Origin: UBA5972 sp964600965
GTDB taxonomy: Bacteria; Pseudomonadota; Alphaproteobacteria; Rhodobacterales; Rhodobacteraceae
NCBI GenBank assembly: GCA_964600965.1
Contig: CAZRLO010000003.1
Span: 7,391 to 71,390 of the forward strand
Reading direction: 5' to 3'
Length of the DNA: 64,000 nt
The notes under the pieces are model-generated. The model was not told where the DNA came from, made no database searches, and saw nothing but the letters and a program-made list of their open reading frames with translations. A program made the translations under genes and the position numbers. Positions 33,608-42,653 of this stretch are shown one piece after another; position 1 is the stretch's first letter; every line of letters begins with the position of its first letter.

Positions 33608-34438
33608 TCAGTCGGTCAACCGATCCGCCCGCAACCCCGCGCGTTGATAATGAATCGGCAACACGCGGCCATAAAGCTGTTGGCAGCGCTCGGGGGAGGC
33701 CACCATGCCCGGTTCCTCGACATACGAGAATATCGCGACATATCGCGGCGTCGGTCCGGCTAACGGCGCCACCCGGTGCAACGAGTTTCGCCCCCGGAAC
33801 AATTGCAGATCGCCCGGTTGCAGGTTCAGCGTGGTCACCCTGCCGGAATTGCCGTCCAGCACCCGGCCGACTTCGGTGAAATTCTCGCCGTTTTCGCGAA
33901 TGCCGGGGGCATATTGGAATTCCCCGCCGCTTTGCGCATTCTGAATGGCCAGCGTCACCGTGAAATTGTTGGTATCGAAATGCCACGGAAAGCCGTTGCC
34001 CGCCTGCGCCATGTTCACGATCACATCCGCCAGCGGATCAGCGTAGCGGTGGAAATTCCTTTCTTCCAGGCATTCGCGGATAAAGCGGTCGAAACCCGGA
34101 AAATCGTAAATGCCGCGCAACGGGCCGGAAGCGGCAAAATTGTCGGCCGGTATGAACGCGTTGGACCGCTCGAAAAACCGCCTTTTCGGGTGGCTTTCAG
34201 GCAAGGTCGCATCGTCCTCGGTGAAATATGGATTGGTGCGGCTGAACGAATTGTGGGCAAAGGGCGCGGCGGCCTCTGCCTCGGCGGTGATCGCTGCGAT
34301 CCCCGGTGCGGTCAAAAACCCGTGCAGTACCGCGCAACCGTCCGCGACAAGCTGCGCGCGCGCATGGGAAACCGCAGCTTCGTAGTCCGCGCTTGCGGGC
34401 GCATGGATCGGGTACCGCGCCAGATCGATATGGGACAT
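33608..34438 (-). CDS. 2OG-Fe(II) oxygenase resembling the HalD/BesD-ArpA group
   Basis: 276-residue non-heme iron dioxygenase-like protein. The iron facial triad is visible as H153-F-D155 (PWHFDTNNFTVTL) and a distal His221 (NSLHRVAPL), with Arg232 a likely 2-oxoglutarate ligand. Amino-acid halogenases of the BesD/HalD type replace the Asp by Gly. The Asp here predicts hydroxylation or desaturation rather than chlorination. Start ATG 34438 is 12 bp after a beta-hydroxyacid dehydrogenase gene on the same strand, so the two probably act on one pathway. Substrate unknown; a free amino acid or derivative is a guess from the relatives. Confidence 0.75.
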   Translation of the reverse strand: MSHIDLARYPIHAPASADYEAAVSHARAQLVADGCAVLHGFLTAPGIAAITAEAEAAAPFAHNSFSRTNPYFTEDDATLPESHPKRRFFERSNAFIPADNFAASGPLRGIYDFPGFDRFIRECLEERNFHRYADPLADVIVNMAQAGNGFPWHFDTNNFTVTLAIQNAQSGGEFQYAPGIRENGENFTEVGRVLDGNSGRVTTLNLQPGDLQLFRGRNSLHRVAPLAGPTPRYVAIFSYVEEPGMVASPERCQQLYGRVLPIHYQRAGLRADRLTD

Positions 34439-34450
34439 GCCGAACGCCCG

Positions 34451-35425
34451 CTATTCGGAAGTGGGCGCCGGGTGCTGTTTTGGCAGCACCTCGTACCCCG
34501 GAGCTTCGGGTTCGTCGTCGGCCATTTCCGCCGGAAATCCCGGCGCGCGGATGTCGAGCCCGGTGGCCTCTTCCAGCCGCCGGATGATGTTGGGCGACAA
34601 TTCGCGCGGGCCGAACCGGCGGATGCCGTCATCGAAAATGTCGATCAGTACCGGACTTATTTCCAGCGCCACCCCGGCGCGTTCCGCGATCTCCTGAAAC
34701 AGGCCGATGTCCTTTTTCACCAGATCCATCGTGAACGAAATGTCGCGGCTGCCGTTCAGGATCACCTGACTTTCGGTTTCGTGCACGAACGAATTGCCCG
34801 ACGAAATCCGGATGGCCTCGAACGTGGTATTCAGGTCCATGCCGGCGGCCCTGGCGGTGACCAGCGCCTCGGAACAGGTGACCAGATTGGCGGTGGCCAG
34901 ATAATTTGTCAGCACTTTCAATACACTGGCGGAACCCAGCTCGCCGGTATGCAGAACGCGCCGACCCATCTTCGTCAACAACGGCAGGATGCGGTCGAAC
35001 GTGTCACGGTCGCAGCCCGCGAAGATCGCGATGTTTCCCGTCGCCGCGCGATGACATCCGCCCGATACCGGGCAATCCACCGCCGCGCCGCCCTTGGCGA
35101 TCACCAGCGCGCCCAGCCGCTTTGCCTCGGCTTCGTCGGTGGTCGACATCTCCATCCAGATCTTGCCGGCACCGATGGCGCTCAGCAGTCCGTTTTCGCC
35201 CTCCATCACGTCCGCCGACGCGGCGGGGGACGGCAAACACGTGATCACGGCGTCGCAATCGCGCATCATGGCCGCGGGGCTTTCGCCGGCTTTCGCGCCT
35301 TGGTCCACCATGGCCTGAACCAGCGCCGGTTCCAAATCCAGGACCGTCAGATCGACCCCGTTTCTCAGCAGACTTCCTGCCAGTTTCGCACCGACATTTC
35401 CCAGCCCCACAAACCCTGTTTTCAT
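34451..35425 (-). CDS. NAD(P)-dependent oxidoreductase, 3-hydroxyisobutyrate dehydrogenase family
   Basis: 324-residue beta-hydroxyacid dehydrogenase. The N-terminal MKTGFVGLGNVGAKLAGSLL is the nucleotide-binding signature. DCPVSGG and the catalytic Lys in SVLKVLTNYLATANLV are present. A C-terminal tail (about 290-324, acidic and Pro-rich) extends slightly beyond the core. Start ATG 35425 with AAGGGA upstream. Overlaps nothing, but is 12 bp before the Fe(II) oxygenase gene, forming a two-gene unit divergent from pirin. The specific hydroxyacid is not identifiable. Confidence 0.87.
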   Translation of the reverse strand: MKTGFVGLGNVGAKLAGSLLRNGVDLTVLDLEPALVQAMVDQGAKAGESPAAMMRDCDAVITCLPSPAASADVMEGENGLLSAIGAGKIWMEMSTTDEAEAKRLGALVIAKGGAAVDCPVSGGCHRAATGNIAIFAGCDRDTFDRILPLLTKMGRRVLHTGELGSASVLKVLTNYLATANLVTCSEALVTARAAGMDLNTTFEAIRISSGNSFVHETESQVILNGSRDISFTMDLVKKDIGLFQEIAERAGVALEISPVLIDIFDDGIRRFGPRELSPNIIRRLEEATGLDIRAPGFPAEMADDEPEAPGYEVLPKQHPAPTSE

Positions 35426-35633
35426 CCCGAATTCCCTTGTTCGCACCCCGGTTTGCGACTGATTTGACGGGAATTCCCGCAGGCCCGCAAGTTCGGATGC
35501 GACGTGTTCGTTTCGCGTTCTGACCGTGACGCGCACAATATTGTTTCCAAAATCGCGACAATCTATTTCAAATACAGCTACTGTTTATTCAATCGCTCGT
35601 CCCCAGATTGGGAGTTCACCCAGGAGCCCAGCC

Positions 35634-36545
35634 ATGTCGATCCGACCCGTCAAATCCGTCAGCCAGGCGCAACCCACCATAGAAGGCGCCGGCGTTCACC
35701 TGCACCGCGCGTTCGGGTTTCATGACCCCGACATGCTGGACCCGTTTCTGTTGCTGGATGATTTCCGCAACGATGACCCGCGCGATTTCGCGCCGGGGTT
35801 CCCCTGGCACCCGCATCGCGGCATCGAGACGATAACCTACGTGCTGGCCGGAAATGTCGAGCACGGCGATTCCCTTGGCAATACCGGGCGGCTTGGCGCG
35901 GGCGACGTGCAATGGATGACCGCCGGTTCCGGGATCATGCACCAGGAAATGCCGACGGCGAATGAGCACGGGCAGATGCACGGTTTTCAGCTTTGGGCCA
36001 ATCTGCCCGCGTCGCTGAAAATGACGACACCGCGTTATCAGGATGTGCCGGGCACCGAAATTCCCCGGATCATCGAAGACGACGGCACCGCGATCCGGGT
36101 GATCACCGGCTCATTTGCCGGTCGCCCCGGCCCGGTCGACGGCATCGCGGCCCAACCTCAATACCTTGATGTCACGGTGCCCGCCGGGATCACCAAAACC
36201 ATTCCGATGGACACCTACCGCAATACCTTCGCCTACGTCTTTGACGGTGCCGGGTCGTTTTCCGATGCGTCCGAACCCCGGGGCGTTCTGCTGGAAAAAG
36301 AGCTGGCCGGGCAGGAATTGACGCTGCGCGACCTGTCAGGCAACCGGACGCTGGTTCAGTTCGACACCGGCGATTCGATTCGCGTCCGCGCCGGGCCGGA
36401 GGGCATCCGTTTCCTGCTGATCTCCGGGGCACCGATCAAAGAGCCGGTCGCGTGGCACGGACCCATCGTCATGAACACCCGTGCCGAACTGATGCAGGCA
36501 TTTTCGGATCTGCGCGGCGGCACCTTCATTCAGCCGACCAGATAG
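35634..36545 (+). CDS. Pirin family protein
   Basis: 303-residue bicupin. Metal-binding His motif FPWHPHRGIETITYVLAG (about 60-77) and GSGIMHQEMP (about 102-111) are intact. Bacterial pirins variously act as quercetinase-like enzymes or regulators, so the role here is open. Start ATG 35634 has CAGGAG seven bases upstream. Its last 16 bp overlap the 3' end of the convergent small membrane gene. Confidence 0.88.
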   Translation: MSIRPVKSVSQAQPTIEGAGVHLHRAFGFHDPDMLDPFLLLDDFRNDDPRDFAPGFPWHPHRGIETITYVLAGNVEHGDSLGNTGRLGAGDVQWMTAGSGIMHQEMPTANEHGQMHGFQLWANLPASLKMTTPRYQDVPGTEIPRIIEDDGTAIRVITGSFAGRPGPVDGIAAQPQYLDVTVPAGITKTIPMDTYRNTFAYVFDGAGSFSDASEPRGVLLEKELAGQELTLRDLSGNRTLVQFDTGDSIRVRAGPEGIRFLLISGAPIKEPVAWHGPIVMNTRAELMQAFSDLRGGTFIQPTR

Positions 36546-36895
36546 ACCGCCACGGCAAACAGGACCGCCAGCAGGAACAGGTTGACGACCAGCCCGGTGA
36601 ACCACGCCAGCCGCCGATGGCCGCGATGCTGTTTCCGGTCGATCTTTTCCAGATGTTTCACGCAGACATCGCGGGCCTGCAATACGCGTTCGGGATCGTA
36701 TTGATGGGCGAGTTTGGGGTTTTTCGTCCGCTGCTCGACCTCGACAAGATAAGCGGCCTGCCTGCGAATCCTGCGCGGCAGACGCCGACCGGCATGGCGG
36801 ATTTTCTGATCGAGATTTCGACCCTTGGCCGCCATTTTCTCGACCAGCAATTCCTCGACCTCGGCGGTGACCGAGCCAAGCGATGTTTTGTACAT
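36530..36895 (-). CDS. Small protein with C-terminal membrane helix, unknown function
   Basis: 121 residues. The N-terminal two-thirds is strongly basic and helical (EELLVEKMAAKGRNLDQKIR; RRLPRRIRRQAAYLVEVEQR). One transmembrane helix follows (about 100-120, AWFTGLVVNLFLLAVLFAVAVYLVG), running to the C-terminus. This suits a tail-anchored protein with a basic cytoplasmic domain. Start ATG 36895 follows AGGAGA. Overlaps pirin tail to tail by 16 bp. I recall similar proteins in rhodobacteria but no function. Confidence 0.7.
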   Translation of the reverse strand: MYKTSLGSVTAEVEELLVEKMAAKGRNLDQKIRHAGRRLPRRIRRQAAYLVEVEQRTKNPKLAHQYDPERVLQARDVCVKHLEKIDRKQHRGHRRLAWFTGLVVNLFLLAVLFAVAVYLVG

Positions 36896-37029
36896 TCCGG
36901 TCTCTCCTGCGCGCAATCATATGCTGGCCACATATCGACATCAACCGGATCGGACCACGTGTCGGGAAAGCGTTTTCCCCGACGATCACGTCCCGCCACC
37001 AGTTCGCATCCTAAAAGCCGGCAAAAGTG

Positions 37030-37476
37030 CTATCGCACGCCGATCTCGCCCAATGCGCGGTGCAACGCGCTGGGCAATTCGTCGTCGCCTTCGCGCCCCT
37101 GCACCAGATCGGGCGGGCTGTCGGCGGCGCTCAGGTAACGCCAGCCCTGAAACGGGCGGCGCGGCGCGGCCTGTGTCGGGATGATTGCGCGGGACATGAC
37201 GATCTTGCAACGGCGAATGCCATCGTCGCCGGTCACCGGTTCAAACGCGAGGATCGGTTGCCGCGCCAGGACCTGTCCGCGAAACACCCAGTAGAGCGAG
37301 CCTCCGTTCAGGATTTCCCCGGTGCGTTTGGGCCACATCCGGGTGATGTGCCATGGCAGGTAATCCAGCCCCTTGCCACGCGCTGTCGCCGCCCGTGCCG
37401 TTTGCCATGCCGCAAGATCCGCAACGGATTTCACGCCGACGCATAACTTGACCAGATTTAGCGGATCGTGCCCCAT
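37030..37476 (-). CDS. DUF1489 family protein
   Basis: 148-residue protein, recognisable from LNLVKLCVGVKSVADLAAW, TRMWPKRTGEILNGGSLYWVFRG and GWRYLSAADSPPDL. This is a conserved alphaproteobacterial family of unknown function. The ATG at 37476 is chosen; an in-frame GTG lies two codons upstream. It is divergent from the ribonucleotide reductase gene across a region holding a partial copy of the dispersed repeat. Confidence 0.85.
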   Translation of the reverse strand: MGHDPLNLVKLCVGVKSVADLAAWQTARAATARGKGLDYLPWHITRMWPKRTGEILNGGSLYWVFRGQVLARQPILAFEPVTGDDGIRRCKIVMSRAIIPTQAAPRRPFQGWRYLSAADSPPDLVQGREGDDELPSALHRALGEIGVR

Positions 37477-37572
37477 ATCCACCCCGGCTTGTCCCGTCTG
37501 CCAATCTATGCGACGCGGCGGGGCTTGTACATGCGGCGCGGCACCGGTCCCGGCGGGTCGGAATGCCGCCGA

Positions 37573-37738
37573 ATTGTGCCAACGGATGCAAAGACCAACC
37601 TTTCACGATTGAACGCGTCGGGCTTTCCGGCGGACCTTGTCCCTGAGAAACACAGAACCGCGCAAACCGAGGCTTTCAAGCGCCGGATTCAAGGCCGGTT
37701 CCCGCCACGTCAAGTGGTTCTGTTGTTCGGGCCGGCGG
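37573..37738 (+). repeat. Degenerate intergenic repeat family, copy D (internally shortened)
   Basis: Shares CCAACGGATGCAAAGACC (37579) and the following GGCGGACCTTGTCCCTGA...ACAGAACCGCGCAA block with copy A, then skips the central part and resumes with CCCGCCACGTCAAGTGG (37701) to TTCGGGCCGGCGG (37738). It ends about 30 bp before the nrdJ start, so it may affect that gene's 5' untranslated region. Confidence 0.6.
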
Positions 37739-37770
37739 TATTATGTGGCGGCGGGGCGTCCTTTGGGTTA

Positions 37771-40071
37771 ATGTCTGACCCCGTTCCCAGAAACCCGGCC
37801 CGAACGATGCACGCATTCCAAGCCCCGATCGCCCAGCAGATATGGGACATGAAATACCGGTTCAAAACCGCCGACGGCGAACCGCTGGATCTGAGTGTTC
37901 AGGACAGTTGGCGACGCGTGGCCAAGGCGTTGGCCAAGGCCGAGGCCAAGCCAGAAATGTGGGAAGAACGGTTCTTTGACGCGCTGAATGATTTCAGGTT
38001 CCTGCCCGCGGGGCGCATTTTGGCGGGCGCTGGCACCGGGCGCTCGGTGACGCTGTTCAACTGCTTTGTCATGGGAACGATCCCCGACTCGATGGGCGGA
38101 ATATTCGACGCGCTGAAAGAGGCCGCGCTGACCATGCAGCAGGGCGGTGGCATCGGCTACGACTTTTCCTCGCTGCGCCCGCGAGGGGCCGGTGTCAAGG
38201 GCGTCGCGGCCGACGCCTCGGGGCCGCTTTCGTTCATGGACGTCTGGGATTCGATGTGCCGCACCATCATGTCGGCCGGCAGCCGCCGGGGCGCGATGAT
38301 GGCCTGCCTGCGCTGTGATCACCCCGACATCGAGGCGTTCATTCAAGCCAAGGCCGATCCTGCGCGGCTCAGGATGTTCAACCTTTCTGTTCTGGTCACC
38401 GACGCTTTCATGGACGCGGTGAGGAACGACGGGAAATGGGATCTGATCTTTGACGGCAAGACCTGCAAAACGCTTTCCGCGCGGGTATTGTGGGACCGGA
38501 TCACGCGGGCGACCTATGACTTTGCCGAACCCGGCGTCATCTTCATCGACCGGATCAACCAGTTGAACAACCTAAATTATTGCGAAACGATTTCGGCAAC
38601 CAACCCATGCGGTGAACAGCCATTGCCACCCTATGGGGCCTGCCTGCTGGGATCGGTGAATCTGGCCCGGCTGATCGACGATCCCTTCGGCGAAACCGCC
38701 AGCCTTGATCAGACGGCGCTGGCGGAACTGGTGCGCACCGCCGTGCGGTTGATGGACAATGTGATCGACCAATCACGCTTTCCGCTGGCCGAACAAGCCG
38801 CCGAGGCAGCGGCCAAGCGCCGCATCGGCCTTGGCGTCACCGGGCTGGCGGATGCGTTGATGATGACCGGCCTCAGATACGGCAGCACCGAGGCTGCCGA
38901 TCAGACCGAAAGCTGGCTGAAGGCCATCGCGCGCGCCGCCTATCTGGCCAGCGCCGATCTGGCGGCGGAAAAGGGAGCGTTCACGCTGTTCGACCCCAAG
39001 GCCTATCTGGCCGCACCGATGGTTGCGGCGCTGGGCGACGATGTCGGTGCGGCCATCGCCCGGCACGGCATCCGCAACGCGCTTTTGACGTCGATTGCCC
39101 CCACCGGCACGATTTCGCTTTATGCCGGTAACGTGTCGTCCGGAATCGAGCCGGTCTTCGCCTTCGCCCATACCCGCAAGGTGCTGCAAAAAGACGGTTC
39201 CCGCCGCGAGGAAGAGGTCGTCGATTACGCCGTCAGCCTGTGGCGCGAAAAATTCGGCGACGCGCCTTTCCCTGAACATTTCGTCGACGCGCAATCGCTG
39301 ACACCGCAGGAACATGTGCGTATGCAGGCGGCGGCGCAGAAATGGGTCGACAGCTCGATATCGAAGACCATCAATTGTCCCGAGGATATTTCGTTCAACG
39401 ATTTCAAGGAAGTATACAGCGCCGCGTGGGAAAGCGGCTGCAAGGGGTGCACCACCTACCGGCCCAACGACGTGACGGGTTCCGTTCTTAGCGTGGCGGC
39501 ACCGGCGCCCTTGCAAACGGCCTCCAACGGTGCGGATGTCGTTTATATCGCGGAACCGCTGGGCCGACCCGAGGCGCTGGAGGGGCAGACCTACAAGATC
39601 AAGTGGCCCGAATCCGAACACGCGATCTATATCACCATCAACGACGTGATCATGAACGGCCACCGCCGTCCGTTCGAGGTGTTCATCAACTCCAAGAACA
39701 TGGAGCATTTCGCCTGGACGGTGGGCCTGACGCGGATGATTTCCGCCGTGTTCCGGCGCGGTGGCGACGTCAGCTTCGTGATCGAGGAACTGAAGGCGGT
39801 GTTTGATCCGCGCGGCGGTGCCTGGATGGAGGGCAAATATATCCCGTCCATTCTGGCCGCCATCGGCGGGGTGATCGAGCGTCACATGATCCTGACCGGG
39901 TTCATCAAGGAGGGCGGGTATCTGACCGCCGATCCACACCCCAACGCCGAGGCGCTGGCCGTGGGCGACCGGCCGCGCGGCGCGGCCTGCCCCAATTGCG
40001 GGCAATTCGCGATCCAGATGGTCGAAGGCTGCAAGACCTGTCTGGATTGCGGGTACAGCAAGTGCGGCTAA
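37771..40071 (+). CDS. nrdJ: Adenosylcobalamin-dependent ribonucleotide reductase (class II)
   Basis: 766-residue enzyme reducing ribonucleotides to deoxyribonucleotides with B12 radical chemistry, independent of oxygen. Seen: RFLPAGRILAGAG (substrate region), the NPCGEQPLPPYGACLLGSVNL active-site loop with Cys and Glu, APTGTISLYAGNVSSGIEPVF, and a C-terminal redox tail CPNCGQFAIQMVEGCKTCLD followed by CGYSKCG. ATG 37771 and ATG 37807 are both possible starts and neither has a strong ribosome site. No cobalamin riboswitch signature was found upstream. It probably meets most of the cell's dNTP demand, as in many roseobacters (inference). Confidence 0.93.
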   Translation: MSDPVPRNPARTMHAFQAPIAQQIWDMKYRFKTADGEPLDLSVQDSWRRVAKALAKAEAKPEMWEERFFDALNDFRFLPAGRILAGAGTGRSVTLFNCFVMGTIPDSMGGIFDALKEAALTMQQGGGIGYDFSSLRPRGAGVKGVAADASGPLSFMDVWDSMCRTIMSAGSRRGAMMACLRCDHPDIEAFIQAKADPARLRMFNLSVLVTDAFMDAVRNDGKWDLIFDGKTCKTLSARVLWDRITRATYDFAEPGVIFIDRINQLNNLNYCETISATNPCGEQPLPPYGACLLGSVNLARLIDDPFGETASLDQTALAELVRTAVRLMDNVIDQSRFPLAEQAAEAAAKRRIGLGVTGLADALMMTGLRYGSTEAADQTESWLKAIARAAYLASADLAAEKGAFTLFDPKAYLAAPMVAALGDDVGAAIARHGIRNALLTSIAPTGTISLYAGNVSSGIEPVFAFAHTRKVLQKDGSRREEEVVDYAVSLWREKFGDAPFPEHFVDAQSLTPQEHVRMQAAAQKWVDSSISKTINCPEDISFNDFKEVYSAAWESGCKGCTTYRPNDVTGSVLSVAAPAPLQTASNGADVVYIAEPLGRPEALEGQTYKIKWPESEHAIYITINDVIMNGHRRPFEVFINSKNMEHFAWTVGLTRMISAVFRRGGDVSFVIEELKAVFDPRGGAWMEGKYIPSILAAIGGVIERHMILTGFIKEGGYLTADPHPNAEALAVGDRPRGAACPNCGQFAIQMVEGCKTCLDCGYSKCG

Positions 40072-40362
40072 AGCACCGGCCGCAAAATCGAAAACTGCCG
40101 CAGATCGGGGCGCCGGGCGGTGTGGCCAATCGTAACGGCCCCGGCGCCGGTGCCGACCCATGCCATTGCCGTTGGCGTCCTGCCCCCGACGCGCGATGCC
40201 AGCGCCCCGGACCCCCGAATTCCGCCCGTGAAATGTGGCGAAACTAAAGCAGCGCTTAACCCGGCTTTGCTATCCTGTTGCCGGATTGCACTTTTCAGCG
40301 GTTTGCGGCGCCCCTATAGTCCACGGGTCTGGGCGGACCAACGATAAGAATAAGAGGCGGGG

Positions 40363-41283
40363 ATGCGCAGGCTTCTCATTATCGCAGCAATGCTGCTTGT
40401 TGCCGGCAGTGTATCGGCACAGCAACGTGAATGGCTGGGCCATTCGCGGATGTTCACCAACGATTATATCGGCGATGGCGCGGATCGGTGGCGCACGGGT
40501 TCCTATGGGGTCAGTTTCGTTCGCGGCGATTCGTGGACCGGCGAAAACCCCGATCGGTTCGGCGAACTGATCGAATTCCGCGTGCGCAGCGAAATCATCG
40601 CGCCTGCGGACCTTTCCAATCCGGTTCTGGGCACCGACCGGCCCTATGTCGGTGTGCTCCAGGCCGGGGCGTTCAGCCATATGAAGGCCGGGGATGCCGA
40701 CATGACCGTCGGGCTGGACCTGGTCATCACCGGTCCGCAAACCGGACTGGGCGCGTTTCAGAACTGGGTACATACCGGATTGGGCATGGCCCCGCTTGCG
40801 GTGCTCGGCAGTCAGATCGGCAATGCGGTATACCCGACGCTTAGCGGCGAGATTTCGCGCGAATACGATCTTGGCGGTTCCGGGAACTACAAGGTCGCCG
40901 TGCGCCCGTTTGTCGAGGCTCAGGCGGGCGTTGAAACCTTCCTGCGTGTCGGTGGCGACATCGCCCTTGGCAACATCCGCAGGGGCGATCTGATGTTGCG
41001 CGACCCGACCACCGGACAGCGCGGCACCGCGATCAAGGGCGACCGCGCGCGCGGGCATACCTTCGTGATCGGGGGCGACGTCGCGTTGATGCAATCCAGC
41101 CGCCTGTTGCCGGGCGGATCGGGCTATACTCTGGTGCCGTTGCGCAAAAGAATTCGCGCGGGCGTATACAAAGAATACGAAAAAGGTTCGGTATTCTATG
41201 GGCTTACGTGGCTGGGCCGCGAATTCACCAACCAGCCGCAAAACCAGATCGTCGGCTCGTTCTACGTGCGCATGGGCTTTTGA
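40363..41283 (+). CDS. LpxR-like lipid A deacylase family protein (DUF2219)
   Basis: 306-residue outer-membrane beta-barrel candidate. A signal peptide ends around residue 19-20 (LLVAGSVSAQQ) and the protein ends in GSFYVRMGF with C-terminal Phe. Residues matching the Salmonella 3'-O-deacylase active site are Asn33-Asp34 (FTNDYIGDGADRWRTGSYG), Ser47 and His137 (NWVHTGLG), plus TDRPYVG. It would remove 3'-acyloxyacyl chains from lipid A. Start ATG 40363 after GAGGCGGGG. The 291-bp upstream gap has a TATAGT box near 40315 but no firm promoter; no gene was seen there. Confidence 0.82.
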   Translation: MRRLLIIAAMLLVAGSVSAQQREWLGHSRMFTNDYIGDGADRWRTGSYGVSFVRGDSWTGENPDRFGELIEFRVRSEIIAPADLSNPVLGTDRPYVGVLQAGAFSHMKAGDADMTVGLDLVITGPQTGLGAFQNWVHTGLGMAPLAVLGSQIGNAVYPTLSGEISREYDLGGSGNYKVAVRPFVEAQAGVETFLRVGGDIALGNIRRGDLMLRDPTTGQRGTAIKGDRARGHTFVIGGDVALMQSSRLLPGGSGYTLVPLRKRIRAGVYKEYEKGSVFYGLTWLGREFTNQPQNQIVGSFYVRMGF

Positions 41284-41289
41284 AGCGCA

Positions 41290-42495
41290 TCACGCGCTGC
41301 CGATCATCCGTGCTGCGGCGGCAAGGCCTCCGGTGCCGTGCGGGATTGCAAGCGCCGACAGCCCCGCCTCGATCGCGCCCAGAGCCCCCAGAACCATATG
41401 CGCGTTGACATGCCCCATATGCGCGATGCGGAAATGATGGTCACCGCCAGCGTCGATCGCGTCGGCCATGCCAAGCCCGATGCCCAGGCTCACCCCGGTC
41501 GAAGCCTCCACCCACCGGCGGAGTTTCCCGGCATCCTGTGCACCGGTTCCCACGGTCGTCACGGCATGCGAACGCCGCGCGTTCTTGGCGACGTTCATCG
41601 CGACCGGCCCGCCATCGCCCCAGCAGTCCAGCGCCGCCCAGACCGCCTGTGCCAGTTTTTCGTGCCGCTGCCAGACCGCGGGCATGCCTTCTTCGTGCAC
41701 CAGCATATCAAGCGCGGCGCGCAACCCATACAGATGCTGCGCCGGGGCGGTGCCGTCGAATTTCTGATAAAACTCGGTGCCCGAGACCCGTGGCAACCAG
41801 TTCCAGTACGGCGTCACCATGTCCGCGCGCGCATTGGCGCTTGCGGCCTTTTCGCCGAACCAGACAAACCCCAGCCCCGGCGGCAGCATCAACCCCTTCT
41901 GGCTGGCGGCGATGGCCACATCGACCCCCATTTCATCCATCTCGAAGCGGTCGCAGGCCAGCGACGCGATGCAGTCGACCATCAACAGCGCCGGATGGCC
42001 GCTGGCGTCCAGCGCCGCCCGGATGGCGGCAACATCGTTTCGCACAGATGTCGCGGTGTCGGTGTGAGTAACCGTTACCGCCTTGATATTACGAGATTTG
42101 TCTGACTTCAGCACATCGGCCACCCGTTGCGGATCAACCGCGTTCCTGCGGCCAAAGTCCAGCAAATCGACCGTCGCCCCCAGCCCGCGCGCGACGTTGG
42201 CCCAGCCGATGCCGAACGGACCCGTCGCCAGCGCCAGCACATGATCGCCCCGGCTCAGCACATTCACCAGCGCCGCCTCCCACATCGCGTGGCCGTTGCC
42301 GATATAGATCGCGACCTCGCCCCTGGTCCGCGCCACGCTCTGCAAATCCGGGTACAGCGTCCGGACCATTTCAAAAAGCGCGGGCGCATAGATATCCGGC
42401 GACGCGCGGTGCATCGCGTTCAATACCCTGTCCGGCACCACCGAGGGGCCGGGGATCGCAAGATAGGTTCGGCCCTGCGCCAGTGACATGTTCAT
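41290..42495 (-). CDS. Class V aminotransferase (alanine/serine-glyoxylate aminotransferase family)
   Basis: 401-residue PLP enzyme. The N-terminus GRTYLAIPGPSVVPDRVL and GNGHAMWEAAL are characteristic of the AGT/SgaA/PucG group. The PLP Lys lies in AIAASQKGLMLPPGL, preceded by VDCIASLACDRFEMDE. Substrate could be serine, alanine or ureidoglycine as amino donor with glyoxylate as acceptor. Purine genes elsewhere in the window make a ureidoglycine role worth testing, but the loci are 28 kb apart. Start ATG 42495 (MNMSLAQG), alternative ATG 42489. Confidence 0.85.
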   Translation of the reverse strand: MNMSLAQGRTYLAIPGPSVVPDRVLNAMHRASPDIYAPALFEMVRTLYPDLQSVARTRGEVAIYIGNGHAMWEAALVNVLSRGDHVLALATGPFGIGWANVARGLGATVDLLDFGRRNAVDPQRVADVLKSDKSRNIKAVTVTHTDTATSVRNDVAAIRAALDASGHPALLMVDCIASLACDRFEMDEMGVDVAIAASQKGLMLPPGLGFVWFGEKAASANARADMVTPYWNWLPRVSGTEFYQKFDGTAPAQHLYGLRAALDMLVHEEGMPAVWQRHEKLAQAVWAALDCWGDGGPVAMNVAKNARRSHAVTTVGTGAQDAGKLRRWVEASTGVSLGIGLGMADAIDAGGDHHFRIAHMGHVNAHMVLGALGAIEAGLSALAIPHGTGGLAAAARMIGSA

Positions 42496-42653
42496 CCCAA
42501 CGATCGTTCGGAATTCCGGGACGTTACCGCCACCCCGAACCAAAGGTCAATTTTCAAATTGCACCGCCGCCTGGTGGCCGACCGCTTGTCTGGCCAAACG
42601 GAATGCGCTACAGCCACCGGGGCGAACGCGCCGTGGTGCCCTGGCGGACGGGA

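Noticed and set aside
37468..37770. N-terminal extension of the ribonucleotide reductase frame
   Set aside because: The extra 101 codons cross repeat copy D and show no similarity to class II reductases; the domain begins after 37771.
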